Below are positions 25,591 through 36,461 of a stretch of 39,856 bases of DNA, piece by piece (the stretch's first letter is position 1; each line of letters starts with the position of its first letter). Below the pieces are notes generated by a model that was not told the DNA's origin, ran no database searches, and was given only the letters and a program-made list of their open reading frames with translations. Source of the stretch: Alsobacter soli (GTDB taxonomy: Bacteria > Pseudomonadota > Alphaproteobacteria > Rhizobiales > Beijerinckiaceae); assembly GCA_945883115.1 (NCBI GenBank), contig CAMCXA010000017.1, positions 1 to 39,856 of the forward strand, given 5' to 3'. The translations under genes and the position numbers were made by a program.

Positions 25591-26516
25591 TGGCCCCCTC
25601 CTCCGCCTATCATGCGAACTCGACGGTGGATTGGGACAAGATCCGGATCTTCTATCTGACGGCCGAAGCGGGCAGTTTCACCCATGCCGGCGATACGCTG
25701 GGCCTGAGCCAGTCGGCGGTTAGCCGGCAGGTGAGCACGCTCGAACGCGAACTGAATGTTCCGCTGTTCCATCGCCATGCGCGCGGCCTAATTCTGACCG
25801 AGCAGGGTGAGCATCTCTTCCGTACTGCAAAAGAGATGATGCTCAAGCTCGAGACGACGCGCGCGCGCCTGACCGACAGTCGCGAACGCCCCAATGGTGA
25901 ATTACGCGTTACAACAACACTAGGCCTTGGCACCAACTGGCTCACACCGCGGGTTGGCGAGTTTCTGGATCTTTTCCCGGATATCCGCATGCAATTATTG
26001 CTGACCGACGAAGAGCTCGATCTCTCCATGCGCGAAGCCGATGTCGCGATCCGGCTCAGGCAACCGACACAAGGTGACCTCATTCAACGTCGACTGTTTA
26101 CGGTGCATTTCCATGCTTATGCTTCGGCCGATTATGTCAAAAAGCATGGTCTTCCGAAGGATCCTGCCGATCTGGACGAGCATCGCATTCTCACGGTTGG
26201 CGGTGATACGCCTGCATTTTTGATGGATGTGCACTGGCTGACGACGGTGGGGCGCGACGCCCGCAATCCGCGCCCGGCAGCCTTGGCGGTCAATAACATT
26301 ACCGCGCTGAACCGCGCCGTCGAAAGCGGGGTCGGCATCGCGGTGCTGCCGGATTATCTGATCGAACCGAACAAGGGCATGGTTCAAGTGCTCGATTCCA
26401 TGAAAATGCCCGCGCTCGAGAGCTATCTCGTCTACCCCGAGGAAATGAAAAACGTTGCCCGTGTTCAGGTTTTCCGTGACTTCCTCGTAAGCAAGGCGCA
26501 GCGCTGGGCGTTTTGA
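25590..26516 (+). CDS. lsrB: LysR-family transcriptional regulator, LsrB/VtlR-like
   Basis: A 308-residue LysR regulator with an N-terminal winged helix (GSFTHAGDTLGLSQSAVSRQVSTLERELNVPLFHR, about 28-62) and a C-terminal effector domain. Position directly after trxB and the N-terminal VDWDKIRIFYLTAEAGSFTHAG match LsrB of Sinorhizobium and VtlR of Brucella and Agrobacterium, which control small RNAs of the AbcR type, envelope and stress genes. The predicted protein contains no cysteine at all, so the cysteine-based redox sensing reported for Sinorhizobium LsrB would not apply to it. The start overlaps the trxB stop by one base. Confidence 0.85.
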   Translation: MAPSSAYHANSTVDWDKIRIFYLTAEAGSFTHAGDTLGLSQSAVSRQVSTLERELNVPLFHRHARGLILTEQGEHLFRTAKEMMLKLETTRARLTDSRERPNGELRVTTTLGLGTNWLTPRVGEFLDLFPDIRMQLLLTDEELDLSMREADVAIRLRQPTQGDLIQRRLFTVHFHAYASADYVKKHGLPKDPADLDEHRILTVGGDTPAFLMDVHWLTTVGRDARNPRPAALAVNNITALNRAVESGVGIAVLPDYLIEPNKGMVQVLDSMKMPALESYLVYPEEMKNVARVQVFRDFLVSKAQRWAF

Positions 26517-26541
26517 TTTCGGCTTCAAGCGTAATTGATAA

Positions 26542-27759
<1,218 letters not shown>

Positions 27760-27940
27760 TTAAAGAAGAGGTTGAAAACGCGCGCGACCCTAGTCCTGCG
27801 TGACGATCAGGGCAAGAGCATCAAGCCTTTCCCTACCCCCAAAAGCAAATATTTCACCTGAGATCGCAAGCGAATACGCCAATTGATTGTAACCAAAAGA
27901 CATCGCGGCACTTGCTCTCCTGCACAACTCGTCCCATTTT

Positions 27941-30643
27941 ATGCGAATGGCGAATCCTCCAAAAATCTCCGGGTCCTCCCGACCGCGTGCCTCACGGCCC
28001 GAACTGAAGCCGCTTGACGAGCATCTCGCGGCGTTGCTCAACCCTGCTCTGACGCGTGAGAGCCAGGATGACACGAATGCCCGGAACCGCCGAATAAGCG
28101 GTCGCTCGAAAGGGTTTGGCGAGGCGCCGCAGGCAACTTATAAAGCCGAAGCAACGATAACCGATCCGGAACTCGCCCGCGCGCTCGGCCTGCCGGAGGT
28201 GAATGATCCCGCGGTTCCCCATCGTGGCGACCGCGTGCGCGACAAGGCCATCACCCGCGATGCTATTCTCGCGGATGCGCCGCGCCGTGTGAAGCAAGGC
28301 AATGTGAAGCCCTATGCGGACCAATCCACAGATCCCGAAGACTCGGACGAGGATGGATTGACGGGCGCGACGGCAACCATGGACGCCCTCAAATCCCTGT
28401 TGCAGTCGGGTGATCCCCGTTTTATCGGCAAGACGGAGTGGACACCGCATCGCCCTGCCCGACCGGAAAAATCCGAAGGCGGCCTTAGCTTCGAAATTGT
28501 CTCCGAGTATCAGCCTGCAGGCGACCAGCCGCACGCAATTGCCGAACTTGTCGAAGGCATTCAGCGCGGTGAGCGCGATCAGGTTCTGCTCGGTGTTACG
28601 GGATCCGGAAAAACCTTCACCGCCGCCCAGATCATCGCGAAAACAAACCGCCCCGCTTTGATCCTTGCGCCCAACAAGACGCTCGCCGCGCAGCTCTACG
28701 GCGAATTCAAAAGCTTTTTTCCGCATAATGCGGTGGAATATTTCGTTTCCTATTATGATTATTACCAGCCCGAGGCCTATGTACCCCGCACCGATACCTT
28801 CATCGAGAAGGAATCGACCATCAACGAACAGATCGACCGGATGCGCCATGCCGCTACCCGTGCGCTGCTCGAACGCGACGATGTGATCATCGTTGCATCG
28901 GTCTCGTGCATTTACGGTATTGGTTCAGTCGAAACCTACACCGCCATGACATTCTCGATCACCGTTGGCGAAAGCGTGCCGCACCGGCAATTGATCGCCG
29001 ATCTCGTTGCCCTGCAATATAAACGCTCGTTGGGCGATTTCGTCCGAGGCTCGTTCCGGGTCCGTGGCGATGTTATCGAGCTGTTTCCGGCCCATTATGA
29101 AGATCGCGGCTGGCGCATTTCGATGTTCGGGGACGAGGTCGAGTCGATTGTCGAATTTGATCCGCTCACCGGCAACAAGACCGCCGATCTTGAATCCGTC
29201 AAAGTCTACGCGAACTCGCATTATGTGACGCCGCGTCCGACCTTGCTTCAGTCGATCAAGGGCATCAAAGATGAATTGAAGGGCCGGCTGGACGAGCTCA
29301 TCCGCATGGGTCGTCTGCTCGAGGCACAAAGGCTTGAGCAACGCACTCTGTTTGATCTTGAAATGCTGGAGGCAACAGGCGTCTGCCAGGGGATCGAGAA
29401 TTACTCGCGCTATCTCACGGGCCGCAAACCGGGCGAGCCGCCGCCAACTTTGTTCGAATATCTGCCCGATAATGCTCTCGTTTTCACGGATGAAAGCCAT
29501 GTCACCATTCCGCAGATCGGCGGCATGTATCGCGGCGACTTCAAACGGAAGGCGACGCTTGCAGAATACGGATTCCGCCTGCCCTCCTGCCTCGATAACC
29601 GCCCGCTCCGGTTCGAGGAATGGGAAGCGATGCGGCCGCAAACGGTGCATGTCTCGGCCACGCCCGGGAATTGGGAAATGGAACGCACCGGCGGCGTCTT
29701 CGTTGAACAGGTCATCCGGCCGACCGGACTGATCGACCCCGAAGTCGATATCCGCCCCGCCCGTGCACAAGTGGATGATTTGCTCGGCGAGGTCCGCGCC
29801 GTGTCGTTGCAGGGATATCGCACGCTCGTCACTGTACTGACCAAGCGCATGGCGGAAGATCTCACCGAATATCTGCATGAAAACGGCGTCCGCGTCCGCT
29901 ATATGCACTCAGATATCGACACGATTGAGCGCATTGAAATCATTCGTGATTTGAGGCTCGGCGCGTTTGACGTCCTCGTCGGCATCAATCTTTTGCGCGA
30001 GGGTCTTGATATTCCAGAATGCGCACTCGTGGCCATTCTCGATGCCGACAAGGAAGGCTTCCTGCGTTCCGAAACCTCGTTGATCCAGACCATCGGCCGC
30101 GCGGCGCGCAATGTCGATGGACGGGTGATCCTCTATGCCGACAAAATCACCGGCTCGATGTCCCGCGCCATCGCCGAAACCAACCGCCGGCGCGAGAAGC
30201 AACGCGCATACAATCTCGAGAACGGCATTACGCCTGAATCCATCAAACGCGGCATTTCCGATATTCTGGACAGCGTCTATGAGCGCGACCATGTGCAGGT
30301 CGATATCGGCATGGCAGGTGCAGCACCTGCAGCCGGTCACAATATGAAGGCGACATTGGCCGATCTCGAAAAGCGCATGCGCGACGCCGCTGGCAATCTG
30401 GAATTCGAAACGGCCGCAAGGCTACGCGACGAAATCAAGCGCCTGCAGGCCACGGAGCTGGCCATCGCCGACGACCCGATGGCGCGGCAATCGGAGGTCG
30501 AGGACCGAGCCGGACGTTTCAAAGGCGAACGCACCTTCGGCAATGCCGCAAACCTACCCCCAACCCGCGCGCACAAGCCGACAGATGCTGATATGGGCCC
30601 GCATAATTGGGGAGGTGGCGAGGCGAAGCCGCGGCGAAGATAG
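27941..30643 (+). CDS. uvrB: Excinuclease ABC subunit B with N-terminal extension
   Basis: The damage-verification subunit of nucleotide excision repair. Of 900 residues, about 185 to 870 correspond to Uvr[18 protein letters not shown], Walker A GVTGSGKT at 218-225, the beta-hairpin [18 protein letters not shown], the helicase motifs ([35 protein letters not shown]) and the C-terminal UVR motif ([18 protein letters not shown]). The E. coli enzyme places Walker A near residue 39, so there are about 180 extra N-terminal residues; these are rich in Pro, Arg and acidic residues, look disordered and occur in other alphaproteobacteria. An internal ATG at 27947 is an alternative start. Confidence 0.96.
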   Translation: MRMANPPKISGSSRPRASRPELKPLDEHLAALLNPALTRESQDDTNARNRRISGRSKGFGEAPQATYKAEATITDPELARALGLPEVNDPAVPHRGDRVRDKAITRDAILADAPRRVKQGNVKPYADQSTDPEDSDEDGLTGATATMDALKSLLQSGDPRFIGKTEWTPHRPARPEKSEGGLSFEIVSEYQPAGDQPHAIAELVEGIQRGERDQVLLGVTGSGKTFTAAQIIAKTNRPALILAPNKTLAAQLYGEFKSFFPHNAVEYFVSYYDYYQPEAYVPRTDTFIEKESTINEQIDRMRHAATRALLERDDVIIVASVSCIYGIGSVETYTAMTFSITVGESVPHRQLIADLVALQYKRSLGDFVRGSFRVRGDVIELFPAHYEDRGWRISMFGDEVESIVEFDPLTGNKTADLESVKVYANSHYVTPRPTLLQSIKGIKDELKGRLDELIRMGRLLEAQRLEQRTLFDLEMLEATGVCQGIENYSRYLTGRKPGEPPPTLFEYLPDNALVFTDESHVTIPQIGGMYRGDFKRKATLAEYGFRLPSCLDNRPLRFEEWEAMRPQTVHVSATPGNWEMERTGGVFVEQVIRPTGLIDPEVDIRPARAQVDDLLGEVRAVSLQGYRTLVTVLTKRMAEDLTEYLHENGVRVRYMHSDIDTIERIEIIRDLRLGAFDVLVGINLLREGLDIPECALVAILDADKEGFLRSETSLIQTIGRAARNVDGRVILYADKITGSMSRAIAETNRRREKQRAYNLENGITPESIKRGISDILDSVYERDHVQVDIGMAGAAPAAGHNMKATLADLEKRMRDAAGNLEFETAARLRDEIKRLQATELAIADDPMARQSEVEDRAGRFKGERTFGNAANLPPTRAHKPTDADMGPHNWGGGEAKPRRR

Positions 30644-30934
30644 AAAAGAGAGGGGTGTAATTTTTCTTTCTTTTCAAAGATTTACGACCCTCTCACGACT
30701 CTTTCTCATCGGATATAGAGATTAAAATTGCCACTCTAGCGTTTATCGCAGCACCGTCCCTCAACGTTTACATTACAATTTTTGGGTGTATCTTATAAAA
30801 AATACACGCAAATTTTGACTTCCGCTTAAAATTTCGTTAGGAATTCGAGGGCTGGATGGATCAGATCTGCGCGCCCTGCAAGGGGAAAGCGCTGAGGCTC
30901 AAACAGGCGGCAATTGATCGAAGGGATAAGGCCG
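30644..30934 (+). other. AT-rich intergenic region before the crescentin-like gene
   Basis: About 290 bases with no credible gene. The stretch is visibly AT-rich compared with the flanking coding DNA. GTGTAT at 30786-30791 and ATACAC at 30802-30807 form an inverted repeat with a ten-base spacer. This is the likely promoter region of the downstream coiled-coil gene, but no hexamers are assigned. Confidence 0.45.
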
Positions 30935-32422
30935 ATGCGGAATATCATCGATATTTTGTGGAACCGGAACACGGAACAAACGGAATCGCAGAGCGAGCGC
31001 TCGCTCTCTTTCGAGCTTCCGCCACTGCCGGAAAATTTCTCGTCGAACGAAGCGGCCGACGTAGAAGAAGTCGTTCAGCTTGGTCAGGAAAACGAAGCTT
31101 TCCGCCAATTATTCATGGAAGCCCAGCGTCGGATTGATGATCTCGAAGCACTCCGCACATCTTTCAGCCAATTGGCTGCTCCGTTGGATCGTAATTTACG
31201 TACGATTGAACTTGAAAAAGTCGAAAACGCCAGCCTTCGGGCCCATTTGTCCGATTCCCGCGCCCGCGGAGAGTTGATGCGCGGCGAGTTGATCCGTTTC
31301 GAAAAGCGTGTCGATTCGCTTGAAACCGAGAAATTGTCGCTACAGCAGGACATCCGCTCCTCGAAGGAGGCGATCGCCGCGCTTGAAAATAACCGGATTG
31401 AGATTACTCAAGATCTAAATCAGGCGCGCAACCAGATCATGGAACTTGAGCGGCAAGTTGTGCGTGCGGCAGATTACGAGCGTTCGCTCGTGAACGACAA
31501 TCAGACCCTGCGCGATATGATCATCTCGAAAGATGCGCACATTACCCAGATCGAGGCCAATTCAGTCCGCCTCTCAGAGACGATTTCCCTGCTTGAGGGT
31601 GATAATAGCGGCCTCAACGAGGCGCTGGCCCTCAAAATGGAAGAATACAACCGTGCTACGCGTCGCCTCACTGAAGTTGACCACGAGCTCGATAGCACGC
31701 GCAACCGGTTGAGCCACACTAAGACGCTGCTCAACGAGACAAAAAATGAGCGCAAGGCGATCTCGGACCAGTTTGACGATCTCAACAGCCGCTATCAGGC
31801 CGAAAAAAGCGCGCTGAACATGAAGATAGACGCTCTTCAATCGCGATCAACGCTTGGCGAGCGTCTCCTTGCCGAAGCCCGCAATTCGCTGATTGGTCGC
31901 ACCGAGGAACTCCGTGTCGCTGAGCGGAAACTGGTCGATGCATCGGTCACCGCAGCTGCCAACGACCAGAAAATGACGCAGATCAAACTCGCTAACGAGA
32001 ACTTAGAACGCCAGATCCGCGAATTGGAACAGTCCCGCACCACTCTTATCGACCGCGCCAATGCGCTCACGAAAAACCTCAAGGCGCGCGATTCCTCGCT
32101 CGCAAAACTCGACGACCGGATTCCCGTCCTCATGGGGCGCATCGACCAACTCGAAGCGCAAATCGAAACAAACCGTGTTTCTTACCAGACGCGTATCGAC
32201 GAACTCAGCGTTGCGCTTGAGACGGAGCGTATGGAGCGCGCCGTTGCTGAAGGCGCACTTGGCATGGCCCGAAAGGATCGTGGTATCCTTCAACGCGAAC
32301 TCGTCAAGACGGAAGGTACGCCGAAGCCAACAGCGGACGTCACCGATGCCGTTCTCGATCTCAGCAGCAAGCTAGTCCAGCACCCGGCCGCGACGAAGGC
32401 CGAGACCGCCACAGGTTCTTGA
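30935..32422 (+). CDS. Crescentin-like coiled-coil protein
   Basis: A 495-residue protein made almost entirely of heptad-repeat coiled coil from about residue 45 to 465. The N-terminus MRNIIDILWNRN is a short amphipathic segment, which could bind the membrane, followed by an acidic linker. EDVVQLGQEN-like sequence (VEEVVQLGQENEAFRQL, then LAAPLDRNLRTIELEK) is typical of alphaproteobacterial proteins annotated as crescentin family, intermediate-filament-like scaffolds that in Caulobacter set cell curvature. The C-terminal about 30 residues are low-complexity. The start at 30935 is preferred over the open ATG at 30914 because AAGG lies just upstream and MRNIIDIL resembles relatives. Cell-shape or division scaffolding is inferred, not shown. 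Confidence 0.72.
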   Translation: MRNIIDILWNRNTEQTESQSERSLSFELPPLPENFSSNEAADVEEVVQLGQENEAFRQLFMEAQRRIDDLEALRTSFSQLAAPLDRNLRTIELEKVENASLRAHLSDSRARGELMRGELIRFEKRVDSLETEKLSLQQDIRSSKEAIAALENNRIEITQDLNQARNQIMELERQVVRAADYERSLVNDNQTLRDMIISKDAHITQIEANSVRLSETISLLEGDNSGLNEALALKMEEYNRATRRLTEVDHELDSTRNRLSHTKTLLNETKNERKAISDQFDDLNSRYQAEKSALNMKIDALQSRSTLGERLLAEARNSLIGRTEELRVAERKLVDASVTAAANDQKMTQIKLANENLERQIRELEQSRTTLIDRANALTKNLKARDSSLAKLDDRIPVLMGRIDQLEAQIETNRVSYQTRIDELSVALETERMERAVAEGALGMARKDRGILQRELVKTEGTPKPTADVTDAVLDLSSKLVQHPAATKAETATGS

Positions 32423-32427
32423 TTAGA

Positions 32428-33789
32428 TCAAGCGGGTACCCTTACGGTCGCCCGCAAACCACCAAGCGGGCTATCTGAAAGCAGCACATCGCCGCCATGC
32501 GCGCGGGCGATGTCTCGGGCAATCGCAAGCCCGAGCCCGCTTCCTCCCTCGTCCACATTACGCGCCTCATCCAGCCGCACAAACGGCTTAAAGACATCTT
32601 CCCGTCGCTCTGCCGGAATGCCTGGTCCGTCATCGTCGATACTCACTGATAGCCATCGTTCATCATGGGTCGCAGTGATTGCAATCCGGTTTCCGTGTCG
32701 CGCGGCATTGGCAACCAAATTGGCGAGGCAACGCTTGAAACTATCCTGCCGCACAATCGCAATGGGATTGCCGGCTAGTGTGATACTCGTCTGATGACCA
32801 TGTCGCTCGGAGTCCGCTTTCAATTCGTCAAGCAAGCCTCCTATATCGGTTGCAACGGCCTGCTCCGCGACCTCCCCGCGCGCAAAAGCGAGATAGGCTT
32901 CGAGCATGCGCGACATTTCATCAACGTCCTTTTTGAGTGCCTCCAGCTCCGCCGAGTCCTCGATAACTTCAAGGGACAACCGAAAACGTGTCAAAATCGT
33001 GCGCAGATCATGACTCACCCCGTTCAGCATGGCGGTGCGTTGTTCGATGGCGCGCTCGATCCGCCGTCGCATCTCGATAAAGGCAAGCCCCGCCTCACGG
33101 ATTTCCTGCGCACCCCGCGGCTTGAAGTCGATGTCGCGTCCCTTGCCGAAACTCTTCGCCGCATCGGCCAGCGCTAGAATCGGACGGATCTGGTTGCGAA
33201 GAAAAACAATAGCAACACCCAGTAGTACCAGCGAGGTTCCGATCATCCACATGATGAAAATATGCGAATTCGAGGCATAGGCCTGCGATCGGTTCGCAAT
33301 CACACGCAAGATTCCCCAGTCGAGTTGGATCCGGATTTCGATCAGGTCCGACGACCCCACCGTATCAATCCAGAATTGCCGCTTGATTTTTAGATCCAGC
33401 TCATCGGTCAATGCGGCATCCAGGATTGAAAAGAATGGCCGAGGGCCGATTTCCGGCAATGGTCCGGCAGGTAGAATTTCCATATCGAGGTTCATCGATT
33501 TATCGACAATACTGGTCAGCTTTTCATAGCCTGAATCCTGCGGATAAGCCTCCGTGATCTCAACAATTGCAGCAATGTCCTGCACCACAGCAGCCGAAAG
33601 CCTCTGGGTTACCAATTGCCAATGCCGCTCCATAAACACGTAGGCTACCACTGATTGAAGCAGCACCATCGGCGCGATGATAATGATCAAGGCTCGCGCA
33701 TAAAGCCCTTTTGGCAATCGCCGCACCAGCGAATCCACCAGCCTGCGGTAGAACCGGAACGGCGCGCTTACAAGAGCACTGTAATTCAT
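32428..33789 (-). CDS. Two-component sensor histidine kinase, EnvZ-like
   Basis: A 453-residue inner-membrane kinase. Membrane helices are at about 33-52 and 177-197, enclosing a periplasmic sensor of about 125 residues. A HAMP linker (about 198-250) leads to the phosphoacceptor H260 in NGVSHDLRTILTRFR, then the ATP-binding domain with N-box CLANLVANAARHG, G1 DDDGPGIP and G2 GGSGLGLAIARDIARAHGG. It starts 11 bases after the response regulator on the same strand and is therefore its likely partner. It is convergent with the crescentin-like gene, five bases separating the ends. The signal sensed is unknown. Confidence 0.92.
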   Translation of the reverse strand: MNYSALVSAPFRFYRRLVDSLVRRLPKGLYARALIIIIAPMVLLQSVVAYVFMERHWQLVTQRLSAAVVQDIAAIVEITEAYPQDSGYEKLTSIVDKSMNLDMEILPAGPLPEIGPRPFFSILDAALTDELDLKIKRQFWIDTVGSSDLIEIRIQLDWGILRVIANRSQAYASNSHIFIMWMIGTSLVLLGVAIVFLRNQIRPILALADAAKSFGKGRDIDFKPRGAQEIREAGLAFIEMRRRIERAIEQRTAMLNGVSHDLRTILTRFRLSLEVIEDSAELEALKKDVDEMSRMLEAYLAFARGEVAEQAVATDIGGLLDELKADSERHGHQTSITLAGNPIAIVRQDSFKRCLANLVANAARHGNRIAITATHDERWLSVSIDDDGPGIPAERREDVFKPFVRLDEARNVDEGGSGLGLAIARDIARAHGGDVLLSDSPLGGLRATVRVPA

Positions 33790-33800
33790 GGCGGCGGTTC

Positions 33801-34523
33801 CTAGTCGATCAGGAGACGATAGCCGATCCCGCGCACCGTTTGAAGATGCAGCGGGTTGGCAGGGTCTGTTTCAATTTTACGCCTCAGTCGGTTGATTTGG
33901 ACATCCACTGTCCGTTCATTCGCCTGATCCCCCATCGAGATAACGTCCCTCGGAACCACCTCTCCCAGTCGGGATGCCAGAAGGAACAGCAGCTCCCGTT
34001 CGCGGTCGGTGAGACGAATGACATTACCATTGGCTCTGAGTTCCCGCCTTTCCAAGTGAAAGCTCATCTGCCCGAAATTGACATTTTCCGGAAGCGTGGG
34101 AGCTTTCTCCAGCGCCGAAGCAACGGCGACGCGGCGCATCATATTATTGATTCTCAGCAAAAGTTCCCGCGGCTCGAAAGGCTTGGTCAGGTAATCATCT
34201 ACGCCGGTCTCAAGCCCGCGCACGCGATCATCCGTCTGCGATAGTGCTGTCAGCATCAAAATCGGGATATCGATCGTCTTTCTAACCGACCGGGCAAAAT
34301 CAAATCCGTTCTCGCCCGGCATCATGACGTCGAGGACAATACCGTCAAAAACGAACATCTGCATTATCGCGCGGGCATCTGCAGCGTCCTTCGCGCTGGT
34401 TACCCGAAAACCGTGATCGCCCAGATAGCGGGTGAGCAACTCCCGGAGACGTCTGTCGTCATCAACGACAAGAATATGGGGTGCTGTTTCACTGAGCGGT
34501 GATTTACTCTGCACCCGGCTCAT
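33801..34523 (-). CDS. petR: OmpR-family response regulator, PetR-like
   Basis: A 240-residue response regulator. The receiver domain has the acidic pocket D21-D23, phosphorylation site D65 in GIVLDVMMPGENGFDFA and the conserved Lys in DDYLTKPFEP. The C-terminal winged helix (LTDRERELLFLLASRLGEVV, then NERTVDVQINRLRRKIETDP and VRGIGYRL) is of OmpR type. The start is taken at 34523, where ATG overlaps the stop of the MarR gene in ATGA; the open frame upstream overlaps that gene and is not coding. The MarR-OmpR pairing matches petP-petR of Rhodobacter capsulatus, needed for cytochrome bc1 expression there; here a kinase follows directly. Confidence 0.9.
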   Translation of the reverse strand: MSRVQSKSPLSETAPHILVVDDDRRLRELLTRYLGDHGFRVTSAKDAADARAIMQMFVFDGIVLDVMMPGENGFDFARSVRKTIDIPILMLTALSQTDDRVRGLETGVDDYLTKPFEPRELLLRINNMMRRVAVASALEKAPTLPENVNFGQMSFHLERRELRANGNVIRLTDRERELLFLLASRLGEVVPRDVISMGDQANERTVDVQINRLRRKIETDPANPLHLQTVRGIGYRLLID

Positions 34524-35050
34524 CGCAAGCGATCCTGTGCTGCTGCAATTTTGAGTGCTTCCGCACGCTCGGAAGGCTCGATCATCGCAGCAAGAAATTG
34601 TCGTGCGACCATTGCCGACTCCGGGCCACATTCTGATGTTGCCCTTGCCATGCGCCGTGTCTGAAGTGACATCAGATCCTGCGCAAGCGATTTGCCACGC
34701 TCGGACACAAAAAGATGACGTTGCCGTCGATCATCGCTTCCAGGTCGGCTGATAATATATCCTTTGCCAATAAGTTCCTTGAGTACGGGATTGAGGCTTT
34801 GCTTGGTGATCTTCAAAATCGTCAGCAAGTTGGCAATTGTGAGCCCGGGATTACGGGCTACAAAATGCAAAACCCTGTGATGTGCCCGGCCAAAACCGAA
34901 ATCCTCGAGCAAACGGTCAGGGTCGCCCACAAAGTCACGATATGCAAAGAACAAAAGCTCGACAAGTTCGAGCAAGGATTGGGCTTCGTCAGTTGACTCC
35001 GAATGAGCCAGGACCACCCTCTGCTTAGCCGGTTCATCCATATCCATCAC
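34520..35050 (-). CDS. petP: MarR-family transcriptional regulator, PetP-like
   Basis: A 176-residue MarR-type winged-helix protein. The N-terminal helix SLLELVELLFFAYRDFVGDPD leads to FGRAHHRVLHFVARNPGLTIANLLTILKITKQSLNPVLKELIGKGYI with the recognition helix, then the wing with RPGSDDRRQRHLFVSERG. It is translationally coupled to the PetR-like gene (ATGA overlap) and divergent from ilvE. A 21-base palindrome 21 bases upstream of its start overlaps the ilvE -35 box, so it probably represses itself and may affect ilvE. Two further Met codons near the start (M2, M4) are alternatives. Confidence 0.88.
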   Translation of the reverse strand: MMDMDEPAKQRVVLAHSESTDEAQSLLELVELLFFAYRDFVGDPDRLLEDFGFGRAHHRVLHFVARNPGLTIANLLTILKITKQSLNPVLKELIGKGYIISRPGSDDRRQRHLFVSERGKSLAQDLMSLQTRRMARATSECGPESAMVARQFLAAMIEPSERAEALKIAAAQDRLR

Positions 35051-35070
35051 CGGAAAACCTCCGCGGAATT

Positions 35071-35112
35071 TATGTCAGTATTATTGACATATTTCGTATC
35101 GATTGCTACTCT
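35071..35112 (+). promoter_or_regulatory. ilvE promoter with overlapping candidate MarR operator
   Basis: TATGTCA at 35071-35077 and TGACATA at 35085-35091 form a perfect inverted repeat with a seven-base centre, a typical MarR-site geometry. On the plus strand it overlaps TTGACA at 35084-35089, a perfect -35 box, followed after 17 bases by TACTCT (35107-35112), a four-of-six -10 box. Transcription would start near 35119 and leave a leader of about 75 bases before ilvE. Confidence 0.55.
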
Positions 35113-35192
35113 TTCATCAGAATTATCGCAGAAAAATACGTGTTTTATAAATAGCTGCAATCACTTGCAGTGTTTGGACGAGGAAAGCTATC

Positions 35193-36083
35193 ATGTCTGT
35201 GATCCCATTCGACTTGCGCGACGGTTTCATCTGGTTCGACGGCAAGCTGGTTCCGTGGAAAGACGCCAAGCTCCACGTCCTGAGCCATGGATTACACTAC
35301 GCCTCGGCCGTGTTTGAAGGCGAACGGGCGTATGAAGGCCAAATATTCAAATCATCCGAGCATTCCGAGCGTTTTCGGCGATCGGCAGAAATTCTCGATT
35401 TCGAAGTGCCGTATTCCGTTGCAGAACTCGATGTCGCAAAGGCATTGGTCGTCGAGAAGAATGGTTTTAAAAACTGCTATGTCCGGCCTTTGGCTTGGCG
35501 TGGCAGTGAAATGATGGCGGTTGCTGCCCAGCACGCAACCATCCATGTGGCGATTGCAACTTGGGAATGGCCGTCAATGTTCGACATAGCTCTCAAAATG
35601 AAGGGCATCAAACTGGACATTGCCGATTATCGTCGCCCAGACCCGATGACCGCGCCCGTCGCCTCGAAGGCAGCTGGACTGTATATGATCTGCACCATCT
35701 CGAAGCATCGCGCAGAGCGCAAAGGGTGTGCCGATGCGTTGATGCTCGACTGGCAGGGCCGTGTTGCGGAATGCACCGGAGCGAACGTGTTTTTCATCAA
35801 GGATGGTGTAATCCACACGCCAATTGCTGATTGCTTCCTCGACGGAATCACGCGTCACACGGTGCTTGACCTTGCCCGCGCTCGCGGGATCCAGATCGTT
35901 GAGCGCCGCATCATGCCTGACGAACTCGCCGATTTCGAAGAATGCTTCATCACAGGCACTGCAGCAGAAGTAACGCCCGTTTCTGAGATCGGGCCGTACC
36001 GGTTTGTTCCTGGCGCCATGTCCCGGGCTTTGATTGATGATTATACGGCAGCTGTCACGCCACGAGCTATTGCCGCAAAATAG
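35193..36083 (+). CDS. ilvE: Branched-chain amino acid aminotransferase
   Basis: A fold-type IV PLP enzyme catalysing the last step of isoleucine, valine and leucine synthesis and the first of their breakdown. The 296 residues include HYASAVFEGERAY (35-47), the Schiff-base lysine K159 in APVASKAAGLY, and E193 in AECTGANVFF, in the same relation as in E. coli IlvE. The C-terminal EVTPVSEIG contributes to the cofactor site. The ATG at 35193 follows an AGGAAAG about seven bases upstream. The divergent neighbour is the PetP-like regulator; csaA is convergent with its stop directly adjacent. Confidence 0.94.
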   Translation: MSVIPFDLRDGFIWFDGKLVPWKDAKLHVLSHGLHYASAVFEGERAYEGQIFKSSEHSERFRRSAEILDFEVPYSVAELDVAKALVVEKNGFKNCYVRPLAWRGSEMMAVAAQHATIHVAIATWEWPSMFDIALKMKGIKLDIADYRRPDPMTAPVASKAAGLYMICTISKHRAERKGCADALMLDWQGRVAECTGANVFFIKDGVIHTPIADCFLDGITRHTVLDLARARGIQIVERRIMPDELADFEECFITGTAAEVTPVSEIGPYRFVPGAMSRALIDDYTAAVTPRAIAAK

Positions 36084-36431
36084 TCAGTAAAGCCTTCCGC
36101 CGACGGGAACCGCCCGGTCGGGCCTCACAAGCATGACATTCCCATTCGAGTCCGGAACTCCGAGCGTCAGAACCTCGGACATGAACGGCCCGATCTGTCG
36201 CGGAGGAAAATTGACAACAGCCAGAACTTGGGTTCCAACTAGTGAATCAACATCATGGTTTTGCGTAATTTGGGCGGATGATTTTTTCACGCCCAAATCA
36301 CCACCAAAGTCGATTTTGAGCTTGATCGCGGGCTTGCGAGCTTCAGGGAATCGCTCGGCCGCAATAATGGTTCCAACCCGGATATCGATCTTCAGAAAAT
36401 CGTCAAAATCGATCAAGGCACTGTCCGTCAT
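36084..36431 (-). CDS. csaA: tRNA-binding domain protein CsaA
   Basis: A 115-residue protein consisting of a single EMAP/tRNA-binding OB fold, as in CsaA, a small dimeric protein with reported tRNA-binding and export-chaperone activity. Diagnostic segments are FLKIDIRVGTIIAAERFPEARKP at 12-34, KKSSAQIT (49-56), VVNFPPRQIGPFMSEVLTLG (about 72-91) and the C-terminal VPVGGRLY. Length is normal. Its stop touches that of ilvE, and the TetR gene lies 30 bases upstream on the same strand. Confidence 0.92.
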   Translation of the reverse strand: MTDSALIDFDDFLKIDIRVGTIIAAERFPEARKPAIKLKIDFGGDLGVKKSSAQITQNHDVDSLVGTQVLAVVNFPPRQIGPFMSEVLTLGVPDSNGNVMLVRPDRAVPVGGRLY

Positions 36432-36461
36432 GATGCTTTCATTCCGCTGTCATTATCAGCA

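Noticed and set aside
28925-29908. Open frame of 327 codons opposite uvrB
   Set aside because: Antisense shadow of the UvrB helicase core.
34524-34631. N-terminal extension of the PetR-like regulator
   Set aside because: It lies wholly inside the MarR gene in another frame, and the ATGA overlap at 34523 gives a normal response-regulator start.
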